This document shows positions 33,631 through 43,217 of a DNA stretch of 45,924 nucleotides, one piece after another. The notes under the pieces were generated by a model. The model saw nothing but the letters and a program-made list of their open reading frames with translations, did not search any database and was not told the origin of the DNA. The position numbers and the translations under genes are program-made. The stretch is from Spirochaetae bacterium HGW-Spirochaetae-2 (GTDB lineage Bacteria; Spirochaetota; Spirochaetia; Sphaerochaetales; Sphaerochaetaceae): the NCBI GenBank assembly GCA_002839355.1, contig PGXW01000030.1, positions 1 to 45,924 on the forward strand, given 5' to 3'. Position 1 is the first letter of the stretch. Every line of letters begins with the position of its first letter.

Positions 33631-35019
33631 ATGAACGACCGAATTTCCCAATTGTTGAAAAGGGCCCCAGGCCCTGCGCCAGTCGTTGCCGAAGGCTGGG
33701 TTCGTACCAAACGTGAAAGCAAGACAGTCTGCTTCCTGGAGCTCAACGACGGCTCATGCCTGAAGGGACTGCAGGTGGTGGTGGACCTCGAGACATTTGC
33801 GGATGCAGCCGTACTCGGACGCATAACCACTGGCGCGGCGGTAGCTTGCACCGGTGAGTTGACCGCATCTCCCGGAGGCAACCAGGATGTCGAACTCAAG
33901 GCTTCATCCATAACCTTGCACGGAGAGGCTCCCGCTGACACCTATCCATTGCAAAAGAAACGCCACTCGCTGGAATACCTTCGGGAGATTGCCCATTTGC
34001 GTGCCCGCACCAACACCATGGGAGCGGTCGCCCGGGTGAGACATGCCGTATCCTATGCCGTCCACTCCTATTTCAACGAAAAGGGGTTCTATTACGTACA
34101 TACGCCGATCATCAGCACCAGCGATGCCGAAGGTGCCGGAGAAATGTTCCAGGTAACCACCTTCGATCTGGACAACATTCCAAGGTCGGAAGAAGGAACC
34201 ATCGACTATGCCCAGGATTTCTTTGGAAGAAAGGCTTCCCTGACGGTCAGTGGGCAACTCGAAGGTGAGACCTACGCGTTGGCCCTGAAGAATATCTATA
34301 CATTCGGCCCGACCTTCAGGGCGGAAAACTCGAACACCAAGCGGCATCTCAGCGAATTCTGGATGATCGAACCCGAAATGTCCTTCTGTACCCTGGAAGG
34401 GGATATGGCAATCGCCGAAGAGTTCCTCAAGTATGTGTTCTCCTATGTCCTGGAGCATTGTGCCGAGGATATGGCATTCTTCTCCCAATGGGTGGAAAAG
34501 GGAGTTGCCGAAACCTTGCGGACTGTCGTCGAGAAGCCGTTCGTGCACATGACCTACACCGATGCGATTGTCGAACTGGAAAAGAACAATGACAAGTTCG
34601 ATTTCCCCGTGAAATGGGGCAGCGACCTGCAGACAGAGCATGAGCGTTACCTGACCGAACAAGTCTGCAAGGGACCGGTGATCGTCACCGACTATCCCAA
34701 GGAAATCAAAGCATTCTATATGAAATTGAACGAAGACGGAAAAACGGTTCGTGCGATGGATGTGCTCGTACCCCGGTTGGGAGAGATCATTGGGGGCAGC
34801 GAGCGGGAAAGTCGTCTGGAGGTCCTCACCGAGCGCATGACCTCGCTTGGTCTCGATCCTGCCGACTACTGGTGGTATCTCGACCTCCGTCGATACGGCA
34901 GCGTGCCGCATGCCGGATTCGGACTCGGATTCGACCGGGCTATCCAGTACATCACAGGCATGCAGAACATTCGTGACGTGATACCGTATCCACGGGCAGC
35001 CAAGCAGGCGGATTTCTAG
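33631..35019 (+). CDS. asnS: Asparaginyl-tRNA synthetase
   Basis: Class II synthetase charging tRNA-Asn directly; cytoplasmic. The 462 residues show the N-terminal OB-fold anticodon-binding domain ([24 protein letters not shown]), motif 2 in [33 protein letters not shown] and motif 3 [15 protein letters not shown]. The RHLSEFWM and GGSERE forms identify AsnRS rather than AspRS. The ATG is fixed by AAGGAG (33618-33623) seven bases upstream; an open frame reaching back to 33442 covers the promoter and is rejected. Single-gene transcript. Confidence 0.97.
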   Translation: MNDRISQLLKRAPGPAPVVAEGWVRTKRESKTVCFLELNDGSCLKGLQVVVDLETFADAAVLGRITTGAAVACTGELTASPGGNQDVELKASSITLHGEAPADTYPLQKKRHSLEYLREIAHLRARTNTMGAVARVRHAVSYAVHSYFNEKGFYYVHTPIISTSDAEGAGEMFQVTTFDLDNIPRSEEGTIDYAQDFFGRKASLTVSGQLEGETYALALKNIYTFGPTFRAENSNTKRHLSEFWMIEPEMSFCTLEGDMAIAEEFLKYVFSYVLEHCAEDMAFFSQWVEKGVAETLRTVVEKPFVHMTYTDAIVELEKNNDKFDFPVKWGSDLQTEHERYLTEQVCKGPVIVTDYPKEIKAFYMKLNEDGKTVRAMDVLVPRLGEIIGGSERESRLEVLTERMTSLGLDPADYWWYLDLRRYGSVPHAGFGLGFDRAIQYITGMQNIRDVIPYPRAAKQADF

Positions 35020-35033
35020 CAGAGTATATGTGC

Positions 35034-35702
35034 TTACCCGGCCCAATGATCGGGGGCATGGACGTGCATGGCGGCATAGAGTGCCAATTGTTGTAAAGTC
35101 CGTGCTCCTGTCTTCAGATAGAGGGTCCGCTGGTAGGTGATCACCGTATACTTGGAAATCCCCAACCGGAACGAGACTTCCTTGATCGGCGCACCTTGCG
35201 CCAGCAATTCGAGCACCTGCCGTTCCCTGTTGGTGAAATCCTTTCCTGCCCATTCGGAGACACCATCGGGAACCATATGGTCGCCGCTCCCGGCCATACG
35301 GTTCAATTCAGTCGCGATCACCCGCATGCATTGGGCCAACGAAGTCGAACGGGAAAAGACCGCAAGATCGGAGGGAGGGACCCTCCCTTCCATTCCAGGA
35401 GACAGTACCGCGACAAAGCGACCCGGTGGATGACCGTCGGTGTCAGCGGCACGTATCCATTGCAAACCCATCTGCAAGTCGCTTGGGGAAAAGATGAGGA
35501 CGACCTGGAGGTCGAATGCCTGCTGGAAAGAGAGCCCTTCGGCAATAGAAGAGAACTCGCAGGTCCTGATTTCTACCCGACCGGTGAGAAAGGAAAGCAT
35601 CCAATAACGGAACGTCTCGAGCATCACCGGCAGGCTGGATAGTATAAGTATCTGTTGTCTGTTCACACCCAATAGACGGTGTCTGTCCGCCGGATGCTTC
35701 AA
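35034..35702 (-). CDS. LuxR-type transcription regulator with degenerate receiver-like domain
   Basis: A 222-residue regulator. The C-terminal LuxR/FixJ DNA-binding domain is clear: FTNRERQVLELLAQGAPIKE, VSFRLGISKYTVITYQRTLY and TGARTLQQLALYA. Residues about 15-130 look like a receiver fold (ILILSSLPVMLETFR, LQVVLIFSPSD, RFVAVLSPG), but the usual phosphate-accepting Asp and acidic pair are not seen, so control is probably not by normal phosphorylation. The start is unsure: a TTG (35700-35702) gives the full frame, and a GTG at 35664-35666 is an alternative; neither has a good ribosome site. It is the last gene after the GH2 and DUF188 genes and may regulate them. Convergent with asnS, 14 bases apart. 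Confidence 0.8.
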   Translation of the reverse strand: MKHPADRHRLLGVNRQQILILSSLPVMLETFRYWMLSFLTGRVEIRTCEFSSIAEGLSFQQAFDLQVVLIFSPSDLQMGLQWIRAADTDGHPPGRFVAVLSPGMEGRVPPSDLAVFSRSTSLAQCMRVIATELNRMAGSGDHMVPDGVSEWAGKDFTNRERQVLELLAQGAPIKEVSFRLGISKYTVITYQRTLYLKTGARTLQQLALYAAMHVHAPDHWAG

Positions 35703-35712
35703 CTTTCCGGCG

Positions 35713-36264
35713 TCATGGCCCGAATTTGGTATGTTCCTTGTCCATTCTTGTCAATTCCCTGTCCAAAGCGTTGGCGAAGGCCTGGACCTCTCGGGCACCC
35801 ATGGGTCTGGTCCTTTCGAAAAAAACGCCATATTCACGCAATTCGGTCATCATGTTGCGTAGGGAAAGCCGTTCCCTGACCGTCTCTTTCGTGTACTTGC
35901 CACCCCGGTCATCCAACACGACCATACCGAGTTCCGCAAGCCGTGTCGCCAACGGGATATCACGCGTTATCGCCAATGCCCCGCTTCGGCCCAAAGCAAC
36001 CAACATATCGTCGGCACTGTCATCGCCCTTCTCCACCACAATCATGTGGACCAACCGATTCCCGTCCGCATCGGTCAGGTTCCTGTTCTCGGTCTGCACG
36101 ACATCGGGAAGCGGCCGGTCGGCTGCAAACACCGTCGCGACACGCCGTTTCACCACGGCCTTCAGGATAATGTTGCGCAACTGACGGGGACATGAGTCGG
36201 CATCGACAAAAAGTGAAGCGTGTATTGGGATGGTCTCGGGGGGATCCGAAGGTGCAATTGCCAT
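35713..36264 (-). CDS. DUF188 (YaiI/YqxD) family protein
   Basis: A 183-residue PIN-like protein of the DUF188 family. Typical blocks are ASLFVDADSCPRQLRNIILK near the N-terminus, VEKGDDSADDMLV and the ALAITRDIPLATRLAELGMVVLDDRGGKYTKETV region, with acidic residues placed as in PIN-domain nucleases. Family activity is not established; an RNA-processing role is a guess. The ATG has AAGG eight bases upstream. It sits between the GH2 gene (31-base gap) and the LuxR gene (10-base gap) on one transcript. Confidence 0.88.
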   Translation of the reverse strand: MAIAPSDPPETIPIHASLFVDADSCPRQLRNIILKAVVKRRVATVFAADRPLPDVVQTENRNLTDADGNRLVHMIVVEKGDDSADDMLVALGRSGALAITRDIPLATRLAELGMVVLDDRGGKYTKETVRERLSLRNMMTELREYGVFFERTRPMGAREVQAFANALDRELTRMDKEHTKFGP

Positions 36265-36295
36265 ACCAGTACCTTACCTATCGTCGCCACATGCG

Positions 36296-38695
36296 TCAAT
36301 CCACTCTGATGACAATCGTTTTCGGTTCCACGAAGGGCGTTGAGACTTGTACCGTAGCCTCACCGGTTTCTCCTATGGTCCGCAGATAGAACCCGATGCT
36401 TCCCCCGGACAGCGAAAGTTGCGCAGGTCCGAGCAACGCAAGAGCTCCATTGACGGCAACATGCAACGGAGCAGTGGACATCCACAGCAGTTGCCCCGTC
36501 TCAGATCGGAGACTCGCCACACAACGGACGACATCGTAGGTTTCGTCGGCATGCAATGTACCGGAGTCGGCGACACAATGGAGAATCGCCTTGCGTACCG
36601 GTCTGAACACTGCCCGGCTGACAATCTCCCCATGCCTGTGTCCGATGAATTCCCATACGGATTCCTGATCGTCCCACGACAACACGAACCGCTCGAAAAG
36701 ATCCACGGCATCCACCCTGCCCAACTTGTGCTTGTACATGAGCAGACCGAGAGATACCTTTTCAAACAACGGGAACGAGAAATCCCCACGTGCCGCGCGA
36801 TTGAGCACATTCCGCAGCAAGAGCAGTTCCTTTTTGGTGAACCCTTGCAACGTATCCAAGCGTTTGCCGATAAGGTCATCCACCGGTATCGGGGGATGCG
36901 GCAGATGGGGAAACCTTTTCGGATCCGGCCGATAGGTACCGACCAGTTCGCCACAGTAGCGCACTTCCACGCTGTCGCAGTTGGTGAACACCCAGACCGT
37001 CCCTATGGCATGGCCCGGATGGGCACCGATCGCCAGTTGGGATGAAATTTCCATCACCGTCTGTTCCTCCTGTTGCGAGGAATAGGCCGAAGCGGCCAGT
37101 TTCGGGATCCGGAACATGTCGGCGACCCCATGCCAACATATCTGATCCCCACCTCCGAACTGGTGGTGTGTATGGTAATCGCTCATGCACCACCCGATCG
37201 CACCACTTGTCCATCTGTGTGCATACATGGCATCCAGTACCCGTGCATGCCTCAATGCCTGTTCCGTACGGATTCCCTCCGGGTCGCCCGGCCGGGTGGG
37301 GAACATATGCCCGTTGTGTTCGGTTACCAGGTACGGAACCCGCTTGCCTCCGGCAATCCGCTTGGGCTTGGAAAGTGCCGGTCGGATCCCGTCATGCGAA
37401 AAGTCGTTGTAGGTATACACATCCTCCAACAGGTTGCTGTGGGCAAAATTGCGCACCCCTCCAGTCGGCCGGGAAGGATCGAGCCACTTCGCCAGTTCGT
37501 TCGTCCTCGCATACAAGTCGTTGTCATCGGGAGATTCGTTTATCCGGACTCCCCACAGTATCACCGAAGCATGGTTCCGATCACGTACAATCAGTTCCTG
37601 CAATTGCCTGCACGCACTTGCACGCCACGGTTCTGATTTTCCCACATGCTGCCAACCGGGCAGCTCGGTGAACACCAACAGGCCAAGCTCATCGCACTTG
37701 TCCAAAAAATGGGGAGATTGGGGATAATGGCTTGTCCGGACGATATTCACCCCCAAGGTGTGCTTGAGGAATTGTGCATCGCCGTATTGCTGGCTCCTGG
37801 GCATGGCATATCCGACATACGGATAGCTTTGGTGACGGTTCAGCCCCCGCAGCTTGACGTTTTTCCCATTCAGTTGGAATCCGTCCGCAAAGAATCCGAA
37901 ATCACGGAAACCTATCCTCACCCGGTGGACATCGATCGGCTTGCCGTGTTGCAGCAACGTGGTCTCCACGGTGTAAAGGGCAGGATTGTCCAGGTCCCAC
38001 AGCACGACGGCATCCACATCCATCCGTAGGGTGCCACAAAGGGCAACCACGCTTTCTCCATACGTGGTCAGGACAGTACCGTTGGCAGATACGATCGAGG
38101 CCTGTATCGACAGGTCGTCGGGAAATTGTTGGGGAGCAACAAGCTCGTAACGCAACTCCACACTCCTGTCGATAGGGCGACCGTTGGGCTTGGAGGTGAC
38201 AAACACGTCGGCAATCGCACATTCGCCCTTCGCCACTACACAAACTTCCCGATACATACCCCCAGGAACAAGGTAATCGACGACATGTCCGAACGGTGGG
38301 ATATCCGGCGACTCGGTCGCGTCGCAACGGAGAGCCACCACAATCGTTTCCCGGTCGCGTACCTGAGGGGGAATCTCTATATCGAACGGCGTGTAGGCTC
38401 CCTGGTGTGTCCCGGCCACAAGTCCCTCGACAAAGACGCTCGCATCGGTTGCTACAGCCTCAAACCGCACGTACAGTCGATCCGCTCCGTTGAAATCGGC
38501 AATGTCGATCCGTTTGCGGTACCACCCTACAGTCGACACCACCGTGTCGTCGAAATACTGGAAGGGCAATTCGACCATGGAATGGGGAATATCCACCTCC
38601 TGCCAATCGGTATCATCGAACTGCGGATGCGCATATTCCGAACTGTCTCCGAGAACAAACCGCCAGCCAAAGTTCATGGGGTAACGGGTAGTCAT
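36296..38695 (-). CDS. GH2 beta-galactosidase/beta-glucuronidase-type glycoside hydrolase
   Basis: A 799-residue family GH2 enzyme. It opens with the sugar-binding jelly-roll (FGWRFVLGDSSEY, QEVDIPHSMVELPFQY, VGWYRKRIDI), then an Ig-like domain and the catalytic barrel. The acid/base is Glu387 in ILWGVRINESPDDND and the nucleophile Glu459 in YLVTEHNGHMFP; KLRGLNRHQSYPYVG is the usual barrel entry. About 250 residues follow with accessory domains, including QQEEQTVMEISSQL and an Ig-like C-terminus. No signal peptide is seen, so it acts on imported sugars. Whether the substrate is a galactoside or another beta-glycoside cannot be decided. The ATG (38693-38695) follows GAAGGAG by six bases. Confidence 0.88.
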   Translation of the reverse strand: MTTRYPMNFGWRFVLGDSSEYAHPQFDDTDWQEVDIPHSMVELPFQYFDDTVVSTVGWYRKRIDIADFNGADRLYVRFEAVATDASVFVEGLVAGTHQGAYTPFDIEIPPQVRDRETIVVALRCDATESPDIPPFGHVVDYLVPGGMYREVCVVAKGECAIADVFVTSKPNGRPIDRSVELRYELVAPQQFPDDLSIQASIVSANGTVLTTYGESVVALCGTLRMDVDAVVLWDLDNPALYTVETTLLQHGKPIDVHRVRIGFRDFGFFADGFQLNGKNVKLRGLNRHQSYPYVGYAMPRSQQYGDAQFLKHTLGVNIVRTSHYPQSPHFLDKCDELGLLVFTELPGWQHVGKSEPWRASACRQLQELIVRDRNHASVILWGVRINESPDDNDLYARTNELAKWLDPSRPTGGVRNFAHSNLLEDVYTYNDFSHDGIRPALSKPKRIAGGKRVPYLVTEHNGHMFPTRPGDPEGIRTEQALRHARVLDAMYAHRWTSGAIGWCMSDYHTHHQFGGGDQICWHGVADMFRIPKLAASAYSSQQEEQTVMEISSQLAIGAHPGHAIGTVWVFTNCDSVEVRYCGELVGTYRPDPKRFPHLPHPPIPVDDLIGKRLDTLQGFTKKELLLLRNVLNRAARGDFSFPLFEKVSLGLLMYKHKLGRVDAVDLFERFVLSWDDQESVWEFIGHRHGEIVSRAVFRPVRKAILHCVADSGTLHADETYDVVRCVASLRSETGQLLWMSTAPLHVAVNGALALLGPAQLSLSGGSIGFYLRTIGETGEATVQVSTPFVEPKTIVIRVD

Positions 38696-38768
38696 GGAAA
38701 ACTCCTTCACCAGTGGTATGGACCATGGTATTCAGTGTAGCATGGTTTTCGAAATCCCGTGTCAGGCC

Positions 38769-38798
38769 TTGAATCGGTTCGGCCAAATATTCTATAGT
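38769..38798 (+). promoter_or_regulatory. Promoter of the PPi-phosphofructokinase gene
   Basis: TTGAAT (38769-38774), 18 bases, TATAGT (38793-38798), about 45 bases before the ATG. Confidence 0.5.
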
Positions 38799-38842
38799 TT
38801 TTCCAACATAACCTATCCTTGAACCATTTTAGGAGTGCATAC

Positions 38843-40501
38843 ATGGAATTATCACCATTGCAACAAGCGCGCTACGCGTATCAACCGAAACTTCCCGCTA
38901 TCCTGAGGGAAAAGATCGACACCATCGCAATCGCGAAGGGGTCCGAGACCAAACCCGCCACCGATGCGGCGGCAATCAAGGACTTGTTCCCCCATACGTA
39001 CGGACTCCCCCAAGTCGCCTTCACCAAAGGAGACGGCAGTTCGGTAGCGAAGAAGATCAATGTCGGTGTCATATTGTCCGGTGGACAAGCTCCAGGTGGG
39101 CACAACGTGATAAGCGGATTGTTCGATGCATTGAAGAATGCCAATCCCGAATCCAAACTGATAGGATTCCTTGGCGGCCCTTCCGGTATCCTCAATGACG
39201 AGACCCGGGAGATCACTGCCGAATTCCTCAGCGGATATCGGAATACCGGTGGTTTCGATATCATCGGAAGCGGTCGTACCAAACTGGAAACCGAAGCGCA
39301 GTTCGATGTCTGCGCCAAAGTCTGCCATACGCATGGGATATCGGCCCTGGTCATTATCGGAGGGGATGATTCGAATACCAACGCAGCAGTTCTCGCCGAG
39401 TACTTCCTGAAGACCCGGGCGGGCATATCTGTCGTGGGTTGCCCCAAGACAATCGATGGTGATTTGAAAAACGAGTTCATCGAAATCTCCTTCGGATTCG
39501 ATACGGCCACAAAGACCTACAACGAATTGATCGGGAACCTCATGCGCGATGCCAACAGCTCGAAGAAGTACTGGCATTTCATCAAGTTGATGGGCCGCAG
39601 CGCAAGCCATATCGCCCTCGAATGTGCTCTCAGGACACAACCCAATGCCTGCCTGGTCAGCGAGGAAGTCGAAGCCCATGCCACCAGTTTGGGAGAAGTT
39701 GTCGATTACTTGACCGACATTGTCGCGAAACGTGCCGAAAAAGGCTTGAATTACGGGATTGTCCTCATACCCGAAGGATTGGTCGAATTCATTCCCGAGG
39801 TGAAGGCCCTGATCGCCGAACTGAACACACTCCTGGCCAAAGAGGCTGCGGCATACAGCGTGTTGACCTCTTGGGAAACCCAGTCCGAATTTGTCACCAA
39901 CCATTTGAGTGCGCCCAGTGCCATGGTATTCAAGGATCTTCCAAGCGACATACAGAAGCAGCTGCTCATGGATCGGGACCCGCATGGCAATGTGCAGGTT
40001 TCCCGAATCGAAACCGAGAAGATGCTTATCCAGATGGTAGAGAAACGGCTTGCCGACAAGAAGGCCGCGGGGACCTTCGCTGGAAAATTCAGTGCATTGA
40101 ACCACTTCTTCGGATACGAGGGCCGATGCGCATTCCCGTCGAACTTCGATGCGGACTATTGCTACAGCCTCGGGTACAATGCGTTCCTACTGTTGGCCAA
40201 CGGGTGCAGCGGGTATATCTCGTCCGTTTCGAATCTCACCGCCCCGGCAACCGAATGGAAGGCGGGTGGTATTCCGATCACCATGATGATGAACATGGAA
40301 CAACGCCATGGGGAGATGAAACCGGTGATCAAGAAGGCCCTGGTGGATTTGGATGGAAAACCGTTCAAATACTTCTCCAGCAAAAGGGAAACTTGGGCAG
40401 TGGAGACTTCGTTCGTATTTCCTGGCGCGATCCAGTATTACGGACCGACAGAGGTATGCGACCTCACCACCAGAACCCTGGAACTCGAGCACGACCGATA
40501 G
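38843..40501 (+). CDS. pfp: Pyrophosphate-dependent 6-phosphofructokinase (long form)
   Basis: Phosphorylates fructose 6-phosphate with pyrophosphate instead of ATP, reversibly, at the entry to lower glycolysis; cytoplasmic. The 552-residue length and sequence fit the long PFP clade found in spirochaetes and plant beta subunits. Visible are [36 protein letters not shown] (GGDDS, the form that favours PPi), the catalytic [24 protein letters not shown] and, late in the chain, [19 protein letters not shown]. The ATG has AGGAG seven bases upstream. A strong terminator follows, so it is a separate unit from the beta-mannosidase gene, although sugars from both flanking GH2 enzymes would pass through it. 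Confidence 0.95.
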   Translation: MELSPLQQARYAYQPKLPAILREKIDTIAIAKGSETKPATDAAAIKDLFPHTYGLPQVAFTKGDGSSVAKKINVGVILSGGQAPGGHNVISGLFDALKNANPESKLIGFLGGPSGILNDETREITAEFLSGYRNTGGFDIIGSGRTKLETEAQFDVCAKVCHTHGISALVIIGGDDSNTNAAVLAEYFLKTRAGISVVGCPKTIDGDLKNEFIEISFGFDTATKTYNELIGNLMRDANSSKKYWHFIKLMGRSASHIALECALRTQPNACLVSEEVEAHATSLGEVVDYLTDIVAKRAEKGLNYGIVLIPEGLVEFIPEVKALIAELNTLLAKEAAAYSVLTSWETQSEFVTNHLSAPSAMVFKDLPSDIQKQLLMDRDPHGNVQVSRIETEKMLIQMVEKRLADKKAAGTFAGKFSALNHFFGYEGRCAFPSNFDADYCYSLGYNAFLLLANGCSGYISSVSNLTAPATEWKAGGIPITMMMNMEQRHGEMKPVIKKALVDLDGKPFKYFSSKRETWAVETSFVFPGAIQYYGPTEVCDLTTRTLELEHDR

Positions 40502-40522
40502 TTAGTACCATGTGCAGGTTGT

Positions 40523-40552
40523 GGCCACCGTTCACGCGGTGGCCGTTTTTTT
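40523..40552 (+). terminator. Terminator of the pfp gene
   Basis: GGCCACCG (40523-40530), six-base loop, CGGTGGCC (40537-40544), G, then seven T (40546-40552). Perfect eight-base stem. Confidence 0.93.
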
Positions 40553-40581
40553 ACTTTGCTCCCCGAGATCCTACGCTTTCG

Positions 40582-40590
40582 TGGTATAAT
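40582..40590 (+). promoter_or_regulatory. Extended -10 promoter of the beta-mannosidase gene
   Basis: TGGTATAAT, a full-consensus -10 (TATAAT at 40585-40590) with the TGn extension; no good -35. An AAGGAG Shine-Dalgarno lies between it and the ATG. Confidence 0.65.
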
Positions 40591-40614
40591 CGGTAGGATT
40601 GTTAAGGAGCACGC

Positions 40615-43101
40615 ATGAAAACGACAACCCTTGATGGCATTTGGAGTCTCTCTCCGCTGGATACCGGCGCGACGTTACCATATACCCGTTTCTTCCACAG
40701 ACAACCTTCCATCCTTTGCGCATTGCCCGGTGATATCCACAGTGCACTTCTCGATGCCGGAATCATAAGCGATCCCTATTGGGGTACCGATGAACTGCAC
40801 ATGCAATGGGTGGGGACGTGCGGCTGGCGCTTAGCGAGAGATTTCTCGATTGTCCCCGAGGACCTGAAAGGGTGTAGAGCCATGCTCACCTTGACCATGG
40901 TGGATACCATGGTGGAAGTTGTCGTGAATGGAAAGGCGATCGGTACCTGTTCCAACCAGTTCCGCCGTTGGCGATTCGATTGCACCGAGGCCTTGGTTGC
41001 CGGAACGAACACGATCGAACTGCTCTTTACTTCGGCCGAGAAGGCTGCGTTGGCAGCCTCCTGCAAACTCCCCTATCCTATTCCCTACTCCGAATACCCG
41101 GTAAGCTCCCCGCATAGGAACCTTATCCGAAAATCGCAATGCCATAGCGGTTGGGACTGGGGACCTTGTCTTTTGGCTATGGGAGTCTACGAGTCGTTGA
41201 ACTTGGATTTCGTGGAGCTCGGGCAAGTCGATTCCGTGGTTACCGCAACCACAAGAATCGAAACCGGTTGGCATGTCCATATCGATATCGAATTCCTCGC
41301 CCATAAGAAGGGAGCATTGGAGATCTCGGCTACCGTAGCCGACGGAGCGGCGACCAAAACGGTGTCTGTGACGAAAGGCTCCAACCACTGGTCCTTGGAC
41401 ATGAATGTGAAGGAAGTCGAACCTTGGATGCCTGTAGGCTATGGCAATCCCCATCTATATCCGCTGGTTGTCCAAATCGGTGATCTGGCTATCGAAAGGA
41501 AATTGGGATTCCGGACTGTAGAAATCGTCACCAACGACGGTGCGGCAGGACCGGGAGGCATGACATTCAGCGTCAATGGACGCCCGATATTCTGCAAGGG
41601 TGCGAATTGGATCCCATTGGATGCCTTTCCGAGCCGGCTGCAAAGCCAACGGTACAAACAGCTGTTGCAGGATGCCGTGGAAGCCAATATGAATATGGTG
41701 CGGGTTTGGGGCGGCGGCATGTATGAACACGACTGCTTCTATACCACCTGCGATGAAAAAGGTCTGTTGGTTTGGCAAGACTGCATGTTCAGTTGTGCGA
41801 TGTACCCTGCGACAGAGGAGTTCTTGTCCAACGTCGAAGCCGAGTTGCGCTACCAGATTCCCCGTTTGCAGGACCATCCTTCGATTGTCCTCTGGTGCGG
41901 CAACAATGAGGATTATGGTGCTATCGGCTGGTATGAACAGTCGCGGGCACATAGGGACCGCTACGTGGTCGACTACGACCGCTTGAACGAGGGAACTGTC
42001 GGACGGATCGTCCGTGAACTCGATCCGAACCGTCCATGGTGGCCCTCCTCCCCATCGGCGGGTCCCGGTAAATTCAGCGACAATTGGCATGACGATGCAC
42101 AGGGTGATATGCACTATTGGAGTGTCTGGCACGAGGGGAAACCGTTCGAGTCCTATTATGACGTCGTGCCCCGTTTCGCCAGCGAGTTCGGCTACCAATC
42201 GTTCCCCTCGGTCTCGGGCGTATCCGAGTATGCCCCAGAGGAACAATGGAACCTGACCAGTGTGGTCATGGAGCACCATCAGAAGAACCCGCGGGGGAAC
42301 ACTATCATCCTGGAAAACTTCACCCGATATTTCCGATTTCCCAATGGTTTCGCGAACATGCTGTATCTCAGTCAAGTGCAACAGGCGCTTGCCATGAAAA
42401 TGGCGATCGAATATTGGCGGACACAACGTCCCCGGTGCATGGGAACGTTGTACTGGCAACTCAACGACAACTGGCCGGTAGCCTCCTGGTCCTCGATCGA
42501 GTATTCGGGCAAATGGAAACTGCTCCACTATGCCGCGAAACGCTTCTACGCACCGATCCTTCCTATCCTCTACAAAAAGGATGGCGAGGTCCATGTCCAT
42601 GTCGTGAACGACACCGACACAGCGCTCGATTGCCGGATTTCCGTCAAGATCAGGCGATTCGACGGTACAAAACTGAGCCAACAGGTATTCCTCCCGCATG
42701 TGCAGGGGGAAAGCGATTGCCCGGTCACGTCGTATTCGCTCAACTCGCTTGCCGTACAACCCCAGGAAGCATATATGCACGTGAAGCTTTCGACGAAAGA
42801 CCTGTTCATAGAGAATTCGCTGTTCCTGACCGAGCCTAAGCGATGTGTCCTGCATGATCCCGACATCGGCGTAGAAGTCGGCAAGACCCACGATGGGTTT
42901 GTCGTTACCCTCGCATGCCGGGCCCCAGCCTTTGCGGTCACCTTGGATGCAGGAAAAATCCGTGGCGTTTTCAACGACAATATGTTCGACCTCCGTCCCA
43001 CCGCAAGCAGGACCGTGCGGTTCAAGACCAAGGAAGAGTGCCCGGTCGAAACCTTTGCCAAGAACCTGACCATCACCGACTTGTATTCAAGCAGCAGGTG
43101 A
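40615..43101 (+). CDS. GH2 beta-mannosidase
   Basis: An 828-residue exo-hydrolase of family GH2 expected to release mannose from beta-mannosides such as short mannan oligosaccharides. The N-terminus (LDGIWSLS, LPGDIHSALLDAG, DPYWGTDELHMQWVG) and QCHSGWDWGPCLLAMGVY are diagnostic of the beta-mannosidase branch. The acid/base is Glu432 in WCGNNEDYGAIGW and the nucleophile Glu524 in RFASEFGYQSFPS; MYWQLNDNWPV-type sequence (LYWQLNDNWPVASW) follows. No signal peptide, so it works inside the cell after transport. The ATG has AAGGAG. It is followed by a terminator and the DUF364 gene, and sugar ABC permease genes lie on the other strand nearby. Confidence 0.92.
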   Translation: MKTTTLDGIWSLSPLDTGATLPYTRFFHRQPSILCALPGDIHSALLDAGIISDPYWGTDELHMQWVGTCGWRLARDFSIVPEDLKGCRAMLTLTMVDTMVEVVVNGKAIGTCSNQFRRWRFDCTEALVAGTNTIELLFTSAEKAALAASCKLPYPIPYSEYPVSSPHRNLIRKSQCHSGWDWGPCLLAMGVYESLNLDFVELGQVDSVVTATTRIETGWHVHIDIEFLAHKKGALEISATVADGAATKTVSVTKGSNHWSLDMNVKEVEPWMPVGYGNPHLYPLVVQIGDLAIERKLGFRTVEIVTNDGAAGPGGMTFSVNGRPIFCKGANWIPLDAFPSRLQSQRYKQLLQDAVEANMNMVRVWGGGMYEHDCFYTTCDEKGLLVWQDCMFSCAMYPATEEFLSNVEAELRYQIPRLQDHPSIVLWCGNNEDYGAIGWYEQSRAHRDRYVVDYDRLNEGTVGRIVRELDPNRPWWPSSPSAGPGKFSDNWHDDAQGDMHYWSVWHEGKPFESYYDVVPRFASEFGYQSFPSVSGVSEYAPEEQWNLTSVVMEHHQKNPRGNTIILENFTRYFRFPNGFANMLYLSQVQQALAMKMAIEYWRTQRPRCMGTLYWQLNDNWPVASWSSIEYSGKWKLLHYAAKRFYAPILPILYKKDGEVHVHVVNDTDTALDCRISVKIRRFDGTKLSQQVFLPHVQGESDCPVTSYSLNSLAVQPQEAYMHVKLSTKDLFIENSLFLTEPKRCVLHDPDIGVEVGKTHDGFVVTLACRAPAFAVTLDAGKIRGVFNDNMFDLRPTASRTVRFKTKEECPVETFAKNLTITDLYSSSR

Positions 43102-43117
43102 AATACAAAAGCCTCAT

Positions 43118-43158
43118 GGAGCCACCGCCTTGCCAAGGGGCAGTGGTCCGTTTCTTTT
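43118..43158 (+). terminator. Terminator of the beta-mannosidase gene
   Basis: A 12-base stem between 43118-43129 and 43138-43149 with one mismatch and one G-T pair, then GTTTCTTTT. Confidence 0.7.
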
Positions 43159-43193
43159 GATAAATTTTTATCGCATTGCACCCTTTTTGGTGC
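43159..43193. promoter_or_regulatory. Two adjacent inverted repeats before the DUF364 gene
   Basis: GATAAA-TT-TTTATC (43159-43172) and GCACC-N6-GGTGC (43178-43193) stand side by side in the 116-base gap, followed by a possible extended -10 (TGCTACCAT). They could be operator sites; no known regulator is matched. Confidence 0.35.
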
Positions 43194-43217
43194 TACCATG
43201 GTTCCAGGAGGAATGCC

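Noticed and set aside
41455-42891. 478-codon open frame on the minus strand inside the beta-mannosidase gene
   Set aside because: Antisense shadow of a gene with clear GH2 catalytic motifs; no start signals.
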